From Geothrix sp. (GTDB lineage Bacteria; Acidobacteriota; Holophagae; Holophagales; Holophagaceae), in NCBI RefSeq assembly GCF_020622065.1, contig NZ_JAHRYQ010000002.1:369905-433904 (forward strand): a stretch of DNA of 64,000 nucleotides, written 5' to 3'. The notes beneath the pieces are model-generated. The model did not search any database. It had not been told where the DNA came from and worked only from the letters and a program-made list of their open reading frames with translations. Position numbers and translations under genes: made by a program. Below are positions 43,844 to 54,200 of this stretch, piece by piece; the stretch's first letter is position 1; each line of letters begins with the position of its first letter.

Positions 43844-44589
43844 TGAAGCCCTCCAATAACCATCTCCATCTGTGCTTCGAAGGAGTCTTTCCAATCCTTT
43901 CTGTGAAGTGAAAGTTGGTATTTCGTGACCTGCAATCGGCCTGTGTCAACAGAGAATGACCACGTCTCTTTGCGATCCAGCATGTACTCGCCGAAGTGGG
44001 GCGACAGTTTCCCCTTGTAGGCCTGGATGATTTCTAAACTGACGGGAGTGCCATCCTTCTTCAGGTGAAGCCTCGCCTCACCCACCTTCATTTTGAAGGT
44101 CCAGAATTTGCCCGCCGGGCGAGGTGCTTCAAGAGGGTAGACCAGAATCCTGTCACCTGGCTCACCGCGACCAGCCGAAGGACTTTCCTCGGCTCTCGGC
44201 TGGAGGCGACGGACGAACCGGATCAAGACAGAACCCGGATCGGCCAACGCAGCCATCTTGGATGGGCTGGTGACCTGGCTGAACCAACGCTGTCCTTCTG
44301 ACAAAGGGGCAGATTCTCCCAATTGCGGGTCATGAGCATGCTGAGGTGCGCTTGCCCAGGTGTTCCCCTGGCGAGTTGTTCCTACGAACAGGGCGCCAGA
44401 TTCTTTGAATTCTCCTTTTGATCTCCCTTCATGGAACGACTTGTAGGAAACCTTGTAATCCACAGATCTCGATGTGGAACCGATAGGGGGTTGGGTTTCC
44501 AGCAATCCTTTTAATGCCTGAGAAACTGGTGTTGATGGAGATGTGGTGTTCAGAGTGGCGAGGAGAAGAACTGCCATAGCGGTCATCAT
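43840..44589 (-). CDS. Secreted hypothetical protein between RND pump and P-ATPase
   Basis: 249 residues starting MMTAMAVLLLATLNTTSPST, a signal-peptide-like start. The rest is a beta-rich domain (VDYKVSYKSFHEGRSKGEFK, KFWTFKMKVGEARLHLKKDG, SFEAQMEMVIGGL) that reads like an outer-membrane lipoprotein-sorting or LolA-like fold, but no family is certain. It overlaps both neighbouring genes (ATGA-type), so it belongs to the metal operon. Confidence 0.65.
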   Translation of the reverse strand: MMTAMAVLLLATLNTTSPSTPVSQALKGLLETQPPIGSTSRSVDYKVSYKSFHEGRSKGEFKESGALFVGTTRQGNTWASAPQHAHDPQLGESAPLSEGQRWFSQVTSPSKMAALADPGSVLIRFVRRLQPRAEESPSAGRGEPGDRILVYPLEAPRPAGKFWTFKMKVGEARLHLKKDGTPVSLEIIQAYKGKLSPHFGEYMLDRKETWSFSVDTGRLQVTKYQLSLHRKDWKDSFEAQMEMVIGGLQ

Positions 44590-47500
44590 GATTCACTCTC
44601 CGGCAGGATTTCGGGGCTAGATTTCGGCTTGCCGACCCAGGCGTAGAAGCTCGGCAAAGCCAGAAGGGTAAAGAGGGTGCTGGTGATGAGGCCACCCACC
44701 ATGACGATGGCCAAGGGGCGTTCCAGTTCGCTTCCGCCGATGCCAAACAGCATGGGCATCAGGCCTAGGATGGCCGCGCCCGCCGTCATGAGCTTCGGAC
44801 GCACGCGGCCGAGGCTGGCTTCCTTGAGCGCCTCGTGGAAGGGGATGCCAGAATCCACGAGATGCTTGGCCTGGGTGATGAGCACTAGGCTGTTTTGAAC
44901 GGCCACGCCGAATAACCCAATCATCCCGACGATGGAACTGATGTTCCAAGTCTCCCCAGCGAGCCAAAGCGCGAACAGACCTCCGGCAAAAGCATCGGGT
45001 AGGGTCAGCACCACGACCATAACCTCCCGCCAGCGTCCAAGGGCCAGATAGAGCAGGCCCACCACCAGGATGAGTGCTGCCCCGATGGCGACCATCAGAC
45101 GCTTTTGAGTTTCCCGGGCTTCTTCGATCTTGCCGCCCAGCTTCACGACGGTGCCCTTGGGAAGGGCCATTCCCTTCAGGGCCTTTTCCAGGCGGTCGGC
45201 GGTGCCGCCGAGATCTCCTGCGGTGCGGACGTTCAAGGCAAGCCGCCGCTGGGCGGCCTCCCGTCGGATCAGGCTCGGGGTGCTTGCCTCCTCGAAGCGG
45301 GCCACTTGACCCAGCTCCACCACGCGTCCGTCATCGAGGACGAGGGGTAACCGCTTGAGGGTTTCGGGACTGGTTCGTCCATCATCTGGGAATCGAACCA
45401 CTCGCTCGATACGCTGGGGTCCATCGAAGCGGGGGGCCGTATCGTAGCCCTGAAGCGCAGTCCTCAGGGTTTTCACCAAAAGAGTTCGCGGGACATCGAG
45501 GCGGCGGAGGGCGTCCTCGTCGGGTACAACTGTCCACTTGGGCAGGGCGCCCGCACCTTCTGGGGTAATGGACGCCACGCCTGGCACCTTGGCCAGGGTC
45601 TCCTGGATGCCGGAGAGCTGGGTCTGGAGCGCTGCCAGATCAGGGTGGAAAAATTTCACCTGGATGTCCGCCGGGGTGCCGCCAATGCCCTCGGCGATGC
45701 GCATCTGCATGGGTGTGGTCAGCTCCACTGGATAGGGCAATTCCTCGGCCATCTCGGCCACTTCCTTCTGGACCTCAGGTGTCCGGTGCGTGCCGTCCAG
45801 CACCACCAGCACATCGGAGATCGTGTGAGGCATAGGGTCCTCGGTTAGTTCGGAACGGCCCGTCCGGCGATAGACCGAGGAGACACCGGGGAGCTTCACC
45901 AGCTTCTGTTCGAGTTGAAAGTTGGCCTCATCCACGGCGGCTAGGCTGGTTTCAGCAGGCAGGATGCTGTTGAGGAGCAGGGCACCTTCATCTAGATTCG
46001 GCAGAAAGTTACTACCCAGATGTAGGGCAAGCCAGATGCTAGGGATCGTCAGTCCCAGAGCCAGCACTCGCACGATGGCGCCGTGGCGCATAGCCCATTC
46101 GAGTCCGGGTTTGTAGAATGCCTTCAGGGCCTTCACCAGCCTTGGTTCCTCCAGCAGGGAACCCGGAGGCAGGAACCGCTCGACGAGTGCCGGAACAAGC
46201 GTGAAACTCAGCACCAGGCTGAGAGTCATGGCGGCGGCGATGGCCACGGCCAGTGGCGCATAGAGCCTGCCTGCGAGGCCGCCGATGGCAAGCAGCGGAA
46301 TGAAGACCGCCAGGATCACCATTACCGCCGTGAGGATGGGAACACCCACTTCGGCTGCGGCACGCGTGAGGGCAACCCTCCGAGGTTCGATGTGCTCCTT
46401 GTGTTCGTGTAGGCGATGGGCAAGGTTTTCCACCATGATCACGGCCGCGTCCACCAGCAAGCCCACGGAGATAGCGAGGCCGCCTAGGGTCATGGCATTC
46501 AGGCCAAGGCCCGCAGCCTGAAGGGGTACCGCTGCGCCTAGGGTGGCAAGGGGCAGCACGGCGATGACGATAAGGGCCCCTCGGAGGTTGCCCAACAGGA
46601 CCACAAGCACCAAGGCTACGAAGAATCCCCCCAGGAGGAGCGCCAAGGTCACGCCATTCAGGGCGTGGGTGACCAAGTTTCCTTGGTCATACATCAGGGT
46701 CAGCTCCATGCCTTCTGGAAGGCTCTGGCGGAGTTCATCCAGGGCCTTCCTGGTCTCTTTAGCCACAGTCAGGGCCTCGGCCGTGGGCTGCTTGACCACC
46801 CGTAGGCTGACATCCTCGTGCCCTTGGTGGCGGGCGAGACCACGCCGGAAACCCGCACCTTCGCGAACTTCGGCGACATCACCGAGAAGGATCGCTCCAC
46901 GGGGTGTCTTCAGCCGGAGCTTTTTAACGGCCTCGGGCTGAGCTGCAAGGCTGCCTACCGTGATGAACCATCCTTTGTCCTGGATTTCCATGACTCCGGC
47001 GGCGCTATCCTGGTTGCTACCATCCAGCGCATCCAGGATCTGGCCTAGGTTCACGCCCTGGAGTCGCATGCGCTCGGGCTGGACGACGACCTGTAGTTGA
47101 CGTTCCTCGCCCCCCAATCGTTCGACACGTGCAACGCCTGGAACGGCCTGGAGACGGGGAATCAGCACCTTCTCCGTGTGGTCCCGCAGCTTCATGGGGT
47201 CCGTGGCGGGTCCTTCGAGGACGATCTCCATGATTTCCTGGAGCCGGCCCGCGGCGCTGGACATGAGGGGCGCCCGGGTCCCTTCCGGGAAGTTGCCGAC
47301 CACCCCTGAGAGGCGTTCAGCCACGAGTTGTCGAGCCCTCCAGGGATCGGTGTCACCTTCGAAGGCCACCACCACCTGTACGACCTCCGCCTGCACGGTG
47401 CTCACCACCCGCTTGACGCCGGGCAGGCCACCAATAGCCTGTTCGATTGGCTGGGCCACGGTCAGCTCCAGCTCCGTTGCGGCCCGGCCCGGGCTCTGAA

Positions 47501-47750
47501 TGAGGAGGTTGAGGCTGGGAAGGGTGAGGTCCGGGAAGAGATCCCGCTTCAGCGTCGCGAAGCTGGCCACTCCGGCGGCGGCCCAGACCAAGGCCAAGGC
47601 GAATACCCAACCCTTGCGGGGCAGCATCCAGTCAAACCAGCGGCGGATCAGCGTGCGGTGCTGGGGTGTGTAGACCTTGTAGGGATCATCGGGCATGGCC
47701 GGATCAAGAGGGATGTCCGGGTCCTGCGGGAGATTCGGCTCAGTGGTCAT
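44586..47750 (-). CDS. czcA: Heavy-metal RND efflux pump (CzcA-like), operon A
   Basis: 1054 residues from ATG 47750. It has the 12-span RND layout with two large periplasmic loops. The central membrane helix reads LLVDAAVIMVEN with the Asp/Glu pair used for proton transfer in heavy-metal (HME) RND pumps. The N-terminus has RRWFDWMLPRKGWVFALALV. It takes metal from the periplasm or cytoplasm and drives it through the OMF. It overlaps the adaptor gene by 11 bp. The particular metal is not deducible, though the Zn/Cd-type ATPase in the operon points to divalent ions. Confidence 0.92.
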   Translation of the reverse strand: MTTEPNLPQDPDIPLDPAMPDDPYKVYTPQHRTLIRRWFDWMLPRKGWVFALALVWAAAGVASFATLKRDLFPDLTLPSLNLLIQSPGRAATELELTVAQPIEQAIGGLPGVKRVVSTVQAEVVQVVVAFEGDTDPWRARQLVAERLSGVVGNFPEGTRAPLMSSAAGRLQEIMEIVLEGPATDPMKLRDHTEKVLIPRLQAVPGVARVERLGGEERQLQVVVQPERMRLQGVNLGQILDALDGSNQDSAAGVMEIQDKGWFITVGSLAAQPEAVKKLRLKTPRGAILLGDVAEVREGAGFRRGLARHQGHEDVSLRVVKQPTAEALTVAKETRKALDELRQSLPEGMELTLMYDQGNLVTHALNGVTLALLLGGFFVALVLVVLLGNLRGALIVIAVLPLATLGAAVPLQAAGLGLNAMTLGGLAISVGLLVDAAVIMVENLAHRLHEHKEHIEPRRVALTRAAAEVGVPILTAVMVILAVFIPLLAIGGLAGRLYAPLAVAIAAAMTLSLVLSFTLVPALVERFLPPGSLLEEPRLVKALKAFYKPGLEWAMRHGAIVRVLALGLTIPSIWLALHLGSNFLPNLDEGALLLNSILPAETSLAAVDEANFQLEQKLVKLPGVSSVYRRTGRSELTEDPMPHTISDVLVVLDGTHRTPEVQKEVAEMAEELPYPVELTTPMQMRIAEGIGGTPADIQVKFFHPDLAALQTQLSGIQETLAKVPGVASITPEGAGALPKWTVVPDEDALRRLDVPRTLLVKTLRTALQGYDTAPRFDGPQRIERVVRFPDDGRTSPETLKRLPLVLDDGRVVELGQVARFEEASTPSLIRREAAQRRLALNVRTAGDLGGTADRLEKALKGMALPKGTVVKLGGKIEEARETQKRLMVAIGAALILVVGLLYLALGRWREVMVVVLTLPDAFAGGLFALWLAGETWNISSIVGMIGLFGVAVQNSLVLITQAKHLVDSGIPFHEALKEASLGRVRPKLMTAGAAILGLMPMLFGIGGSELERPLAIVMVGGLITSTLFTLLALPSFYAWVGKPKSSPEILPESES

Positions 47751-48867
47751 GGTCTTCCCCCCCACTCTTCCGCTTGATTTGGAGGGACTTCAGCAAGTAG
47801 GCACCTTCGCCGACCACGGTCTCACCGGGCTTCACGCCCTCCAGCACCATCACATCGGTGCCCAGTTCGGGGCCCCGGCGCACCGGACGGAATTCCGCCT
47901 CCTCCCCCTCCTTCACGAAGACGCCCCAAGTGCCCTCCACCTGTTGCAAGGCGCTCTGAGGGAGGACGACGGTCTTCGCGAGGGGCACATGGACTTCCAA
48001 CGGCGTACCAGGGATCGGCAGAGGGCTGCCCATCAAACGCAGGCGATAGCTCAGCCGCCGGGTATCCGTGGTGAGGGTCATAGGCGTGCCTTCAAGGCGG
48101 GCCTTCCAGCGCTGGCCATCACCTTTCCGGACCTCGGTCACGGCGCCGGGCTGCCAGTTCTGGGGGGCGGGAAGCGGCAGCTCCAGCCGGGCGATGGCGG
48201 CGGAAGCCGCCTGGAAGCTGCCCAGTTCCTGACCGGCGTCGACTCCCTGGCCGAGTTGGATCTTGTAGGCCGAGACAGTACCTGCCTTTGGGGCCCTAAC
48301 GACCAGGGCCGCTCCTGCCATCTCTGGATTCTGACCCCGAGCCTCCAATGCGAGGCGGGCAGCCTCTTCATCCGCCTTGGCCGTGGCGGCTTCGCTCTTG
48401 GCGGCCTCCAACTCTCGTCGGGATCCCGCCTGGGCTTCAAAGAGCTGTTGCTCGCGGGCCAGCTCGGCTTCCGTCCGTTCTCGCCTCGCTTTGCTGGACA
48501 ACCAGTCCGCTTTGAGGCGGGCCAGTTCAGGGCTCTGGATGGTGATCAGCCCTGCGCCGATTGCGACATGCTGTCCCGGGGGGGTCTGGATTGCGGAGAC
48601 GATGCCCTTCACGGGGCTACTGAGGATGGCCTGGGCAGATTCGTCGCCGATGGCCTCGGCGGGATACCACGCGCCTTCCGCCTTGGGTTCGGGGACCACC
48701 AGGAATCGAAGACCCCTGATGTCCTTCAAGGGGAGGTGAGCGCCTCCATGCTCTTCCGCCTCTTGTGCATGTTTCCCTGATTCATTTTTTGCTTCGGATT
48801 TCTTCGAGCACCCCACCCCAGCAAGTAGCACCAGGGCCAGGGGAAGGCTCATCATATTGCGGTTCAT
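47740..48867 (-). CDS. czcB: RND periplasmic adaptor lipoprotein, operon A
   Basis: 375 residues. Lipobox LLAGVGCSKK at about residue 20 gives a lipid-anchored membrane fusion protein. A barrel-sandwich half (VKGIVSAIQTPPGQHVAIGA), a helical hairpin (~120-175) and the second lipoyl half (VVRAPKAGTVSAYKIQLGQG) are followed by beta-barrel and membrane-proximal domains. The C-terminus GGEDHDH is His/Asp-rich and may bind metal. The start overlaps the OMF stop by ATGA. Confidence 0.9.
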   Translation of the reverse strand: MNRNMMSLPLALVLLAGVGCSKKSEAKNESGKHAQEAEEHGGAHLPLKDIRGLRFLVVPEPKAEGAWYPAEAIGDESAQAILSSPVKGIVSAIQTPPGQHVAIGAGLITIQSPELARLKADWLSSKARRERTEAELAREQQLFEAQAGSRRELEAAKSEAATAKADEEAARLALEARGQNPEMAGAALVVRAPKAGTVSAYKIQLGQGVDAGQELGSFQAASAAIARLELPLPAPQNWQPGAVTEVRKGDGQRWKARLEGTPMTLTTDTRRLSYRLRLMGSPLPIPGTPLEVHVPLAKTVVLPQSALQQVEGTWGVFVKEGEEAEFRPVRRGPELGTDVMVLEGVKPGETVVGEGAYLLKSLQIKRKSGGEDHDH

Positions 48868-50048
48868 TGGTTCACCTCGGGAAGCAGGGCTTTGAGTTCA
48901 GCGGCTAGGAGATGCTGGGCATGGTGGCGACGCAAGGAGGCCATCTGGGATTCCAGGAGTTGGCGACGGATGGGCAGGGCCTCAGATGGGCGTTCACGGC
49001 CTTCCTGTAGCCGAAGGCCTACCGCCTCGATGGCCTTGGTGAAATCGGGAATGCTCCGGTTAGTGGGAGCCAGCTTAAGGCGGGAGATCACACCCAAGGC
49101 GCGGGCATCAAGTTCAGCAAGGGCTTGTCTGGCAGCCCCCTGGTTGGCCCGAATTTGGGCCTCGGTATTGCTCCGAATGGAATTTCCTTCACCGGGACGA
49201 GGAAGGCGCACCGCTAGGCCGAAGCGTGCGACCTTCTCATCGCCCTCCGTGGCATAACTGCCCCGGAGGCTCCACCGGCTCAAGGCCTGGGCTTCCTTCA
49301 AGCGGAGGCTCTGTTCTTCCAGGTTGGTTTGTGCGAACAGCGCCTTCCGTAGCGGGCCTTCCTCCAATCGCCTCTCAAGATCCACCGTCGGGATCACCGG
49401 CACGGGCCCTGGATCAGCCAGTGGAAGGGGACCCATCGGAATATCGGCCAACGCAAACAGGGTCCCCCAGGTGCGTGCTTCCTGGGTCCAGGCTTCATCC
49501 AGGTCCTGCCGAACCTTCAACAGCTCGCCTTCCACGAGAGAGACTTGGAAGGCTGGGTCAGAGCCCGCCTCGAAACGGGCCTGCGATGATTTGAGCCAGC
49601 GTTCCACTGTTGCGAAGTCAACCTCTCGAAGGGCCAGGAGCCGTGAGGCCAGCCAGGCATCCAGGTAGGCTGCCCGAAGGCGAAACATCCCCTCACGGAG
49701 TGCGGCCTCCTTCAACAAGGGGTGTGCTTGCCCCAGGGTGCCTTCCAGATCAGCCCGTGCCTTGGAGGACAAAAACAGGGGCAGGTCCAGGTCGAGAGCC
49801 TTATCAGTCGTTCCGGGTGCACCGGGGATCCGGCGAGGTCCCGCCAAAAAAGAAACCGTGGGCCCTTCCCGAAGGAAACCTCGGGTTTCTTGCATCTGTC
49901 GCTGACGCTCCGCCAGCAGAGCGTCTGTTCGCCACTGCTCCGGAGCTGACCGGGCTTTGGCCTGAATGTCTTGGTAGGTCAGGGGGGTCTGGGCTGCTGC
50001 TTGAACTACGAGCAGACAGGGCAACGCCCCAAAAGGAAAAGTCCGCAT
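48864..50048 (-). CDS. czcC: Outer-membrane efflux protein (CzcC-like), operon A
   Basis: 394 residues from ATG 50048 (GAGG, 5 nt). The signal peptide MRTFPFGALPCLLVVQAAAQ is followed by two TolC-type helical repeats with long coiled-coil segments (LREVDFATVERWLKSSQARF; LDARALGVISRLKLAPTNRS). It forms the outer-membrane tunnel of the tripartite pump. Confidence 0.88.
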   Translation of the reverse strand: MRTFPFGALPCLLVVQAAAQTPLTYQDIQAKARSAPEQWRTDALLAERQRQMQETRGFLREGPTVSFLAGPRRIPGAPGTTDKALDLDLPLFLSSKARADLEGTLGQAHPLLKEAALREGMFRLRAAYLDAWLASRLLALREVDFATVERWLKSSQARFEAGSDPAFQVSLVEGELLKVRQDLDEAWTQEARTWGTLFALADIPMGPLPLADPGPVPVIPTVDLERRLEEGPLRKALFAQTNLEEQSLRLKEAQALSRWSLRGSYATEGDEKVARFGLAVRLPRPGEGNSIRSNTEAQIRANQGAARQALAELDARALGVISRLKLAPTNRSIPDFTKAIEAVGLRLQEGRERPSEALPIRRQLLESQMASLRRHHAQHLLAAELKALLPEVNQ

Positions 50049-50121
50049 AGGATCCTCTATCAACAAGTAGGCTATTTCACGGCAGGGCGATGCCCAGCCG
50101 CAGGTTCAGTCACCAGATTCC

Positions 50122-50391
50122 TCAAGCCCGAGGAGGGGTTTTCTCCGGTTCGATAACCAACTCGACGAGGTCTTCAGCCCGCTCTGCCTCGTAACGCGGG
50201 CGTGGCAGAGAATTAGGGGCGGGTGGGGCTGCGGTGTCTGGGACTGGGACGGTGGCACAGCCATCAGCGCAGAAGATGTGGCAAACAGGAGCGCAGTCGT
50301 CGTTTACGCCCTCAGCGCACTGATCCAGGCTCGTGGCCCCCAGATAAAAGGTCGCCAGACACAGGAGTAGGATCGCCGCCCAGCGCCTCAT
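50122..50391 (-). CDS. Secreted Cys-rich small protein, operon A
   Basis: 89 residues. The signal peptide (MRRWAAILLLCLATFYLGAT) is followed by a compact Cys cluster, DQCAEGVNDDCAPVCHIFCA then DGCATV (five Cys and one His). A Pro-rich region and an acidic tail follow. It overlaps arsR by ATGA and precedes the OMF, so it is probably a periplasmic metal-binding or sensing accessory. No family is recognised. Confidence 0.65.
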   Translation of the reverse strand: MRRWAAILLLCLATFYLGATSLDQCAEGVNDDCAPVCHIFCADGCATVPVPDTAAPPAPNSLPRPRYEAERAEDLVELVIEPEKTPPRA

Positions 50392-50768
50392 GATGCGGTC
50401 GCCTGGGCATGGCCCCGGGTCTCCTCGTTGAGGCAGAGCCCGTGGTACATCAGTTTGGTAACACAGGGGTCCACGATGCTGTAGTGGATATGGACCCCAT
50501 GGCGGCGGGTATCCAGGATGCCGAGATCCACAAGGCGTCGGAGCTGGTTGGAGACCGCCTGGGGCTTCATGCCGACTGCGTCGGCGAGATCGGTCATGCA
50601 GGGGTCGCCCAATATAACCAGTGCATGGAGAAGCCTGAGCCTGGTGTCAGAGGCGAGCACCTCGAAGAGCCGAGCCAATTCGGATGCTTGGGCCGCACTC
50701 AACAAAGGTCTCGCACCGAGTGGTACCTTTGGAGGACAGGCCGGAGTCTTCAGGGTGGGTTTTGCCAT
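50388..50768 (-). CDS. ArsR/SmtB-family metal-responsive repressor
   Basis: 126 residues. The winged helix is evident (LARLFEVLASDTRLRLLHAL, then MTDLADAVGMKPQAVSNQLR recognition helix, and the HGVHIHYSI wing). Candidate ligands are Cys at DPCMT in the recognition-helix lead-in and the C-terminal DPCVTKLMYHGLC, a distribution reminiscent of CmtR-like Cd/Pb sensors. It heads operon A, with an inverted repeat just upstream. Confidence 0.88.
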   Translation of the reverse strand: MAKPTLKTPACPPKVPLGARPLLSAAQASELARLFEVLASDTRLRLLHALVILGDPCMTDLADAVGMKPQAVSNQLRRLVDLGILDTRRHGVHIHYSIVDPCVTKLMYHGLCLNEETRGHAQATAS

Positions 50769-50783
50769 CGCAGATATGATACA

Positions 50784-50802
50784 CCACTTCGTGCAATAGT
50801 GG
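50784..50802 (-). promoter_or_regulatory. Probable ArsR operator
   Basis: CCACT-TCGTGCAAT-AGTGG is an imperfect inverted repeat 15 bp before the arsR start codon, in an AT-rich stretch (GATACACC...GGATTATTCG) that should hold the promoter of operon A. Confidence 0.5.
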
Positions 50803-50959
50803 ATTATTCGGTCTCCCGCTTCTGTGGAATCACGACCTTCTGCCGCCCTTCAGTGGCGGTCAACCCTGAAATGCAGTTCCTGTCCATTCCGTCTATTGGT
50901 TGAGAACGCCTCTGACGGGGATCTTCATCATTATTCATGGATCCCATGTTCTATCCGGG

Positions 50960-51151
50960 TTAGGACAGCCAGAACGGCTTGAGCGTCGGTGTTGCCACCT
51001 CTCTGGGGGTTCGGCCACCAAGGGCCAGGATTGGAGAGTCCAGCCAATGGGCCGCCCGCTCGAGGTCACCGAACACATCGACTGCCCGGCAGACAATCGT
51101 GGCTAAACCCGGTACTGGCGGGACTTGGGGGAGGGGCGGCCGTTGCAACAA
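50960..51151 (-). pseudogene. Fragment of a MbcA/ParS/Xre (DUF2384) antitoxin
   Basis: VDVFGDLERAAHWLDSPILA then LGGRTPREVATPT is the C-terminal DUF2384 signature (evFGdxexAxxWLxxPxxaLGGxTPxEl). The N-terminal HTH and the partner RES toxin are absent, and the reading frame ends abnormally (LKPFWLS). The rest of the spacer between operons A and B (50803-51235) shows no gene. Confidence 0.6.
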
Positions 51152-51235
51152 CGCGTCCAGGTAATCCTGGGTATCGAAAAGAGCATCCCCGAGTTTGTCG
51201 CCAATGCCTACGAAGCGGACGCAGGTATCAGATGT

Positions 51236-54200
51236 TCAGGTGGCGGAATCTGAATACCCGATCTCTTCGATCTTGTGGTGTCCCTTCTTCGACCCGAACC
51301 GTAGGTAGAGGCTGGGCACGACGAGCATGTTGAGGGCGGTGCTGGAGATGAGGCCGAAGAGGATCACGAAGGCCATGGGGGCCTGGATCTCGCTGCCGGG
51401 GGCGTGGCGGCGGAGGATGATCGGCACCAGGGCCAGCCCGGCGGTGAGGGCCGTCATGAGGATGGGGCTCAGACGCTCAAGGGCGGCTCGGCGGATGGCG
51501 TCCGCGCCGTGGATGCCTTCGTCGTGCAGGTGGTGGATGTGGGTAACGAGCATGATGCCGTTGCGGGTGGCGATGCCGAAGAGGGTGATGAAGCCGATGA
51601 GGGTGGCCACACTCATGACGCCGCCGCTGGCCCAGAGGCCGATCACGCCGCCCATCCAAGCCAGGGGCAGGTTGATCATCACGAGGGCCGCGTCACGAAC
51701 CGTCTTGAGGGCCAGGAAGAGCAGTCCGAACACCACCACCACCGCGCCCAGGCCGAGCAGGGTGAGGGTCTGGGCCGCGCCTGCGCCGCTCTCGAACTGG
51801 CCCCCATAGGAGATCTGGTAGCCCTGGGGCAGCTTCACCCGCCCCTTGATGCGGGCCTGGATGTCCGTCACCACGCCGAAGAGGTCCCGCCCGCCCACAT
51901 TGCAGGTGACGGCCAGCTTCCGCTGGTTATCCTCGCGGGGGATGAAGGCCGGGGCCCGCTCGAAGTCGACGGTCGCGAGCTGGCTGAGGGAGACCGGGCC
52001 GCTGGGTGTAGCCACCAGCACGGACTTCATGCGCTCGGCGTCCAGGTTCACCGAGGGCTCCATGCGCACCAGCACATCGAAGGCCCGATTGCCTTCCCGC
52101 ACCTGGGTCACGACCTCGCCCGCGAAGGTCAGTTCCAGGGCGTGGGAGAAATCCTGGGTGGAGAGGCCGGCAGCGGAAAGGGCCGCCCGGTCTGGCTTCA
52201 CGGCGAGCTGGGGCAGGTCGGCTTCCGCCTCCATGGCCAGGTCTACCACGCCTTCCACCTGGGCCATCTCCTTCTTGACCTCCTGGGCCAGGCGGCGAAG
52301 CTCCAGGCGGTCCGGTCCGAACACCTTCACGGCGATGGCCGCCCGGCTGCCGCTGAGGATGTGGTCCACCCGGTGGCTGATGGGCTGCCCCAGGCTGATG
52401 TAGACCCCCGGGATCGCCGAGAGGGACTTGCGGAGGGCCGTGAGCAGCTCCTCCTTGCTGCGGTCCTTCATCTTCAGGCCCACCTCGATCTCGGCCCCGA
52501 AGATGTCCTGGCCGTGCTCGTCCAGTTCCGCCCGGCCCGTGCGGCGGGCGATGGCCACCACTTCGGGGTGCTTCAGCATGATCTCCTCGGCCTGGCGGCC
52601 CAGGCGGTCCGAGACTTCCAACGGCGTGCCGGGAAGGCAGACGAAGGTGACATTCAGGCTGCCCTCGTTGAACTCAGGCATGAAGCTGCGTCCGGCGAAG
52701 AAGAGGCTGACCGTGGCGGCCACGAGACCCGCGGCCCCCAGGCCCACCAGGACGCGCCAGCGGGAGAGCGCCCAGTCGAGGATCGGCGTATAGCGGGCCT
52801 TGACCCAGGTGACGACCCTGCCTTCGTGGCTGTGCTTGTCTTCCAGGTCGTGGGGCAGCAGCCAGGCGCACATGGCCGGGGTGACGGTCAGGGCCACCAG
52901 GAGGGAGGCCCCCAGGGCCACGGTGAAGGCGATGCCAAGGGGCTGGAGCAGCCGGCCTTCTACGCCGCTTAGGAAGAAGATGGGTGTGAATACGACGACG
53001 ATGATGGCGGTGGCATAAACGATGGAGGAGCGAATCTCCATGCTGGCTTTGTAGATGACCTGGAGGAACGGCTTGCGGTGGTCGTGGGGCTTGGCCGCGT
53101 TTTCGCGCAGGCGCCGCAGGACATTCTCCACGTCCACGATGGCGTCGTCCACCAGGTCGCCGATGGCGAGAGCCATGCCGCCCAGGGTCATGGTGTTGAG
53201 GGAGGCGCCGAAGGCCCGCAGAGCCAGGATGGCGGCCACGAGGCTGAGGGGCACCGCCACGGCGGTGATGATCGTCGCCCGCTTGTGGGCCAGGAAGAGC
53301 CCGACGATGAGCAGCACGAGAATGGTGCCGTCCCGGAGGGCGTCCACCACGTTGCGGATGGCGATCTGGATGAAGTTCGCCTGCCGGAAGATCTGCTTCT
53401 CCAGCTTCACGCCCTGGGGCAGTGTCGTCTGGATCTCGTCCATGACCTTGTCCAGGCGCTGGGTGAGTTCCAGGGTATTGGCGCCGGGCTGCTTCTGGAT
53501 GGCGAGGATGACGGCGGGCTTGGCGTTGTGGCTGCCTTCGCCGCGCTTGAGGGCGGGGCCGACCTTGATCTCGGCGATGTCTCGCAGGCGGATGGCCTGA
53601 CCGTCTCGGCGTGCGACCAGGGCCTGTTCCAGGTCAGCCGCATTCTGGAGGCGTCCGATGCCATGGATCAAGTGCTCCTGGCCCCCGTGGACCAGGAAGC
53701 CCGCGGACGAGCTTTCCCCGGCCTTCTTCACGGCTTCGGCCACTTCCTCTGCGGTGAGTCGCGTGGCCAACAGGCGATCGGTCTTGAGGAGGACTTGGTA
53801 TTGGCGGACCTCGCCACCGATGGGAATGACCTGGCTGATGCCGGGCACGGCGAGGAGGCGCCGTCGGACTTCCCAGTCCGCCTGGGCGCGGACCTCCATG
53901 GGGCTGACGGTGTCGCTCTCCAGGGCGACGAACATGATCTCGCCCATGATCGAGCTGATGGGGAGCATGACGGGATTGGGCGTCCCCGGCGGCAGGCTGG
54001 CCATGGCCGTCTGGAGGCGCTCCGACACCACCTGTCGCGCCTGAAGGATGGGCACGTCCCAGTCGAACTCCACGTGGACCAGGGAGAGGCCCACGTGGCT
54101 GGTGGAGCGGACGCGGCGAACACCCGCCGCCCCCAGCATGGAGCTTTCCACGGGCTGCGTGATCAGGCGTTCCACCTCCTGGGGAGCCATGCCGTGAGCT

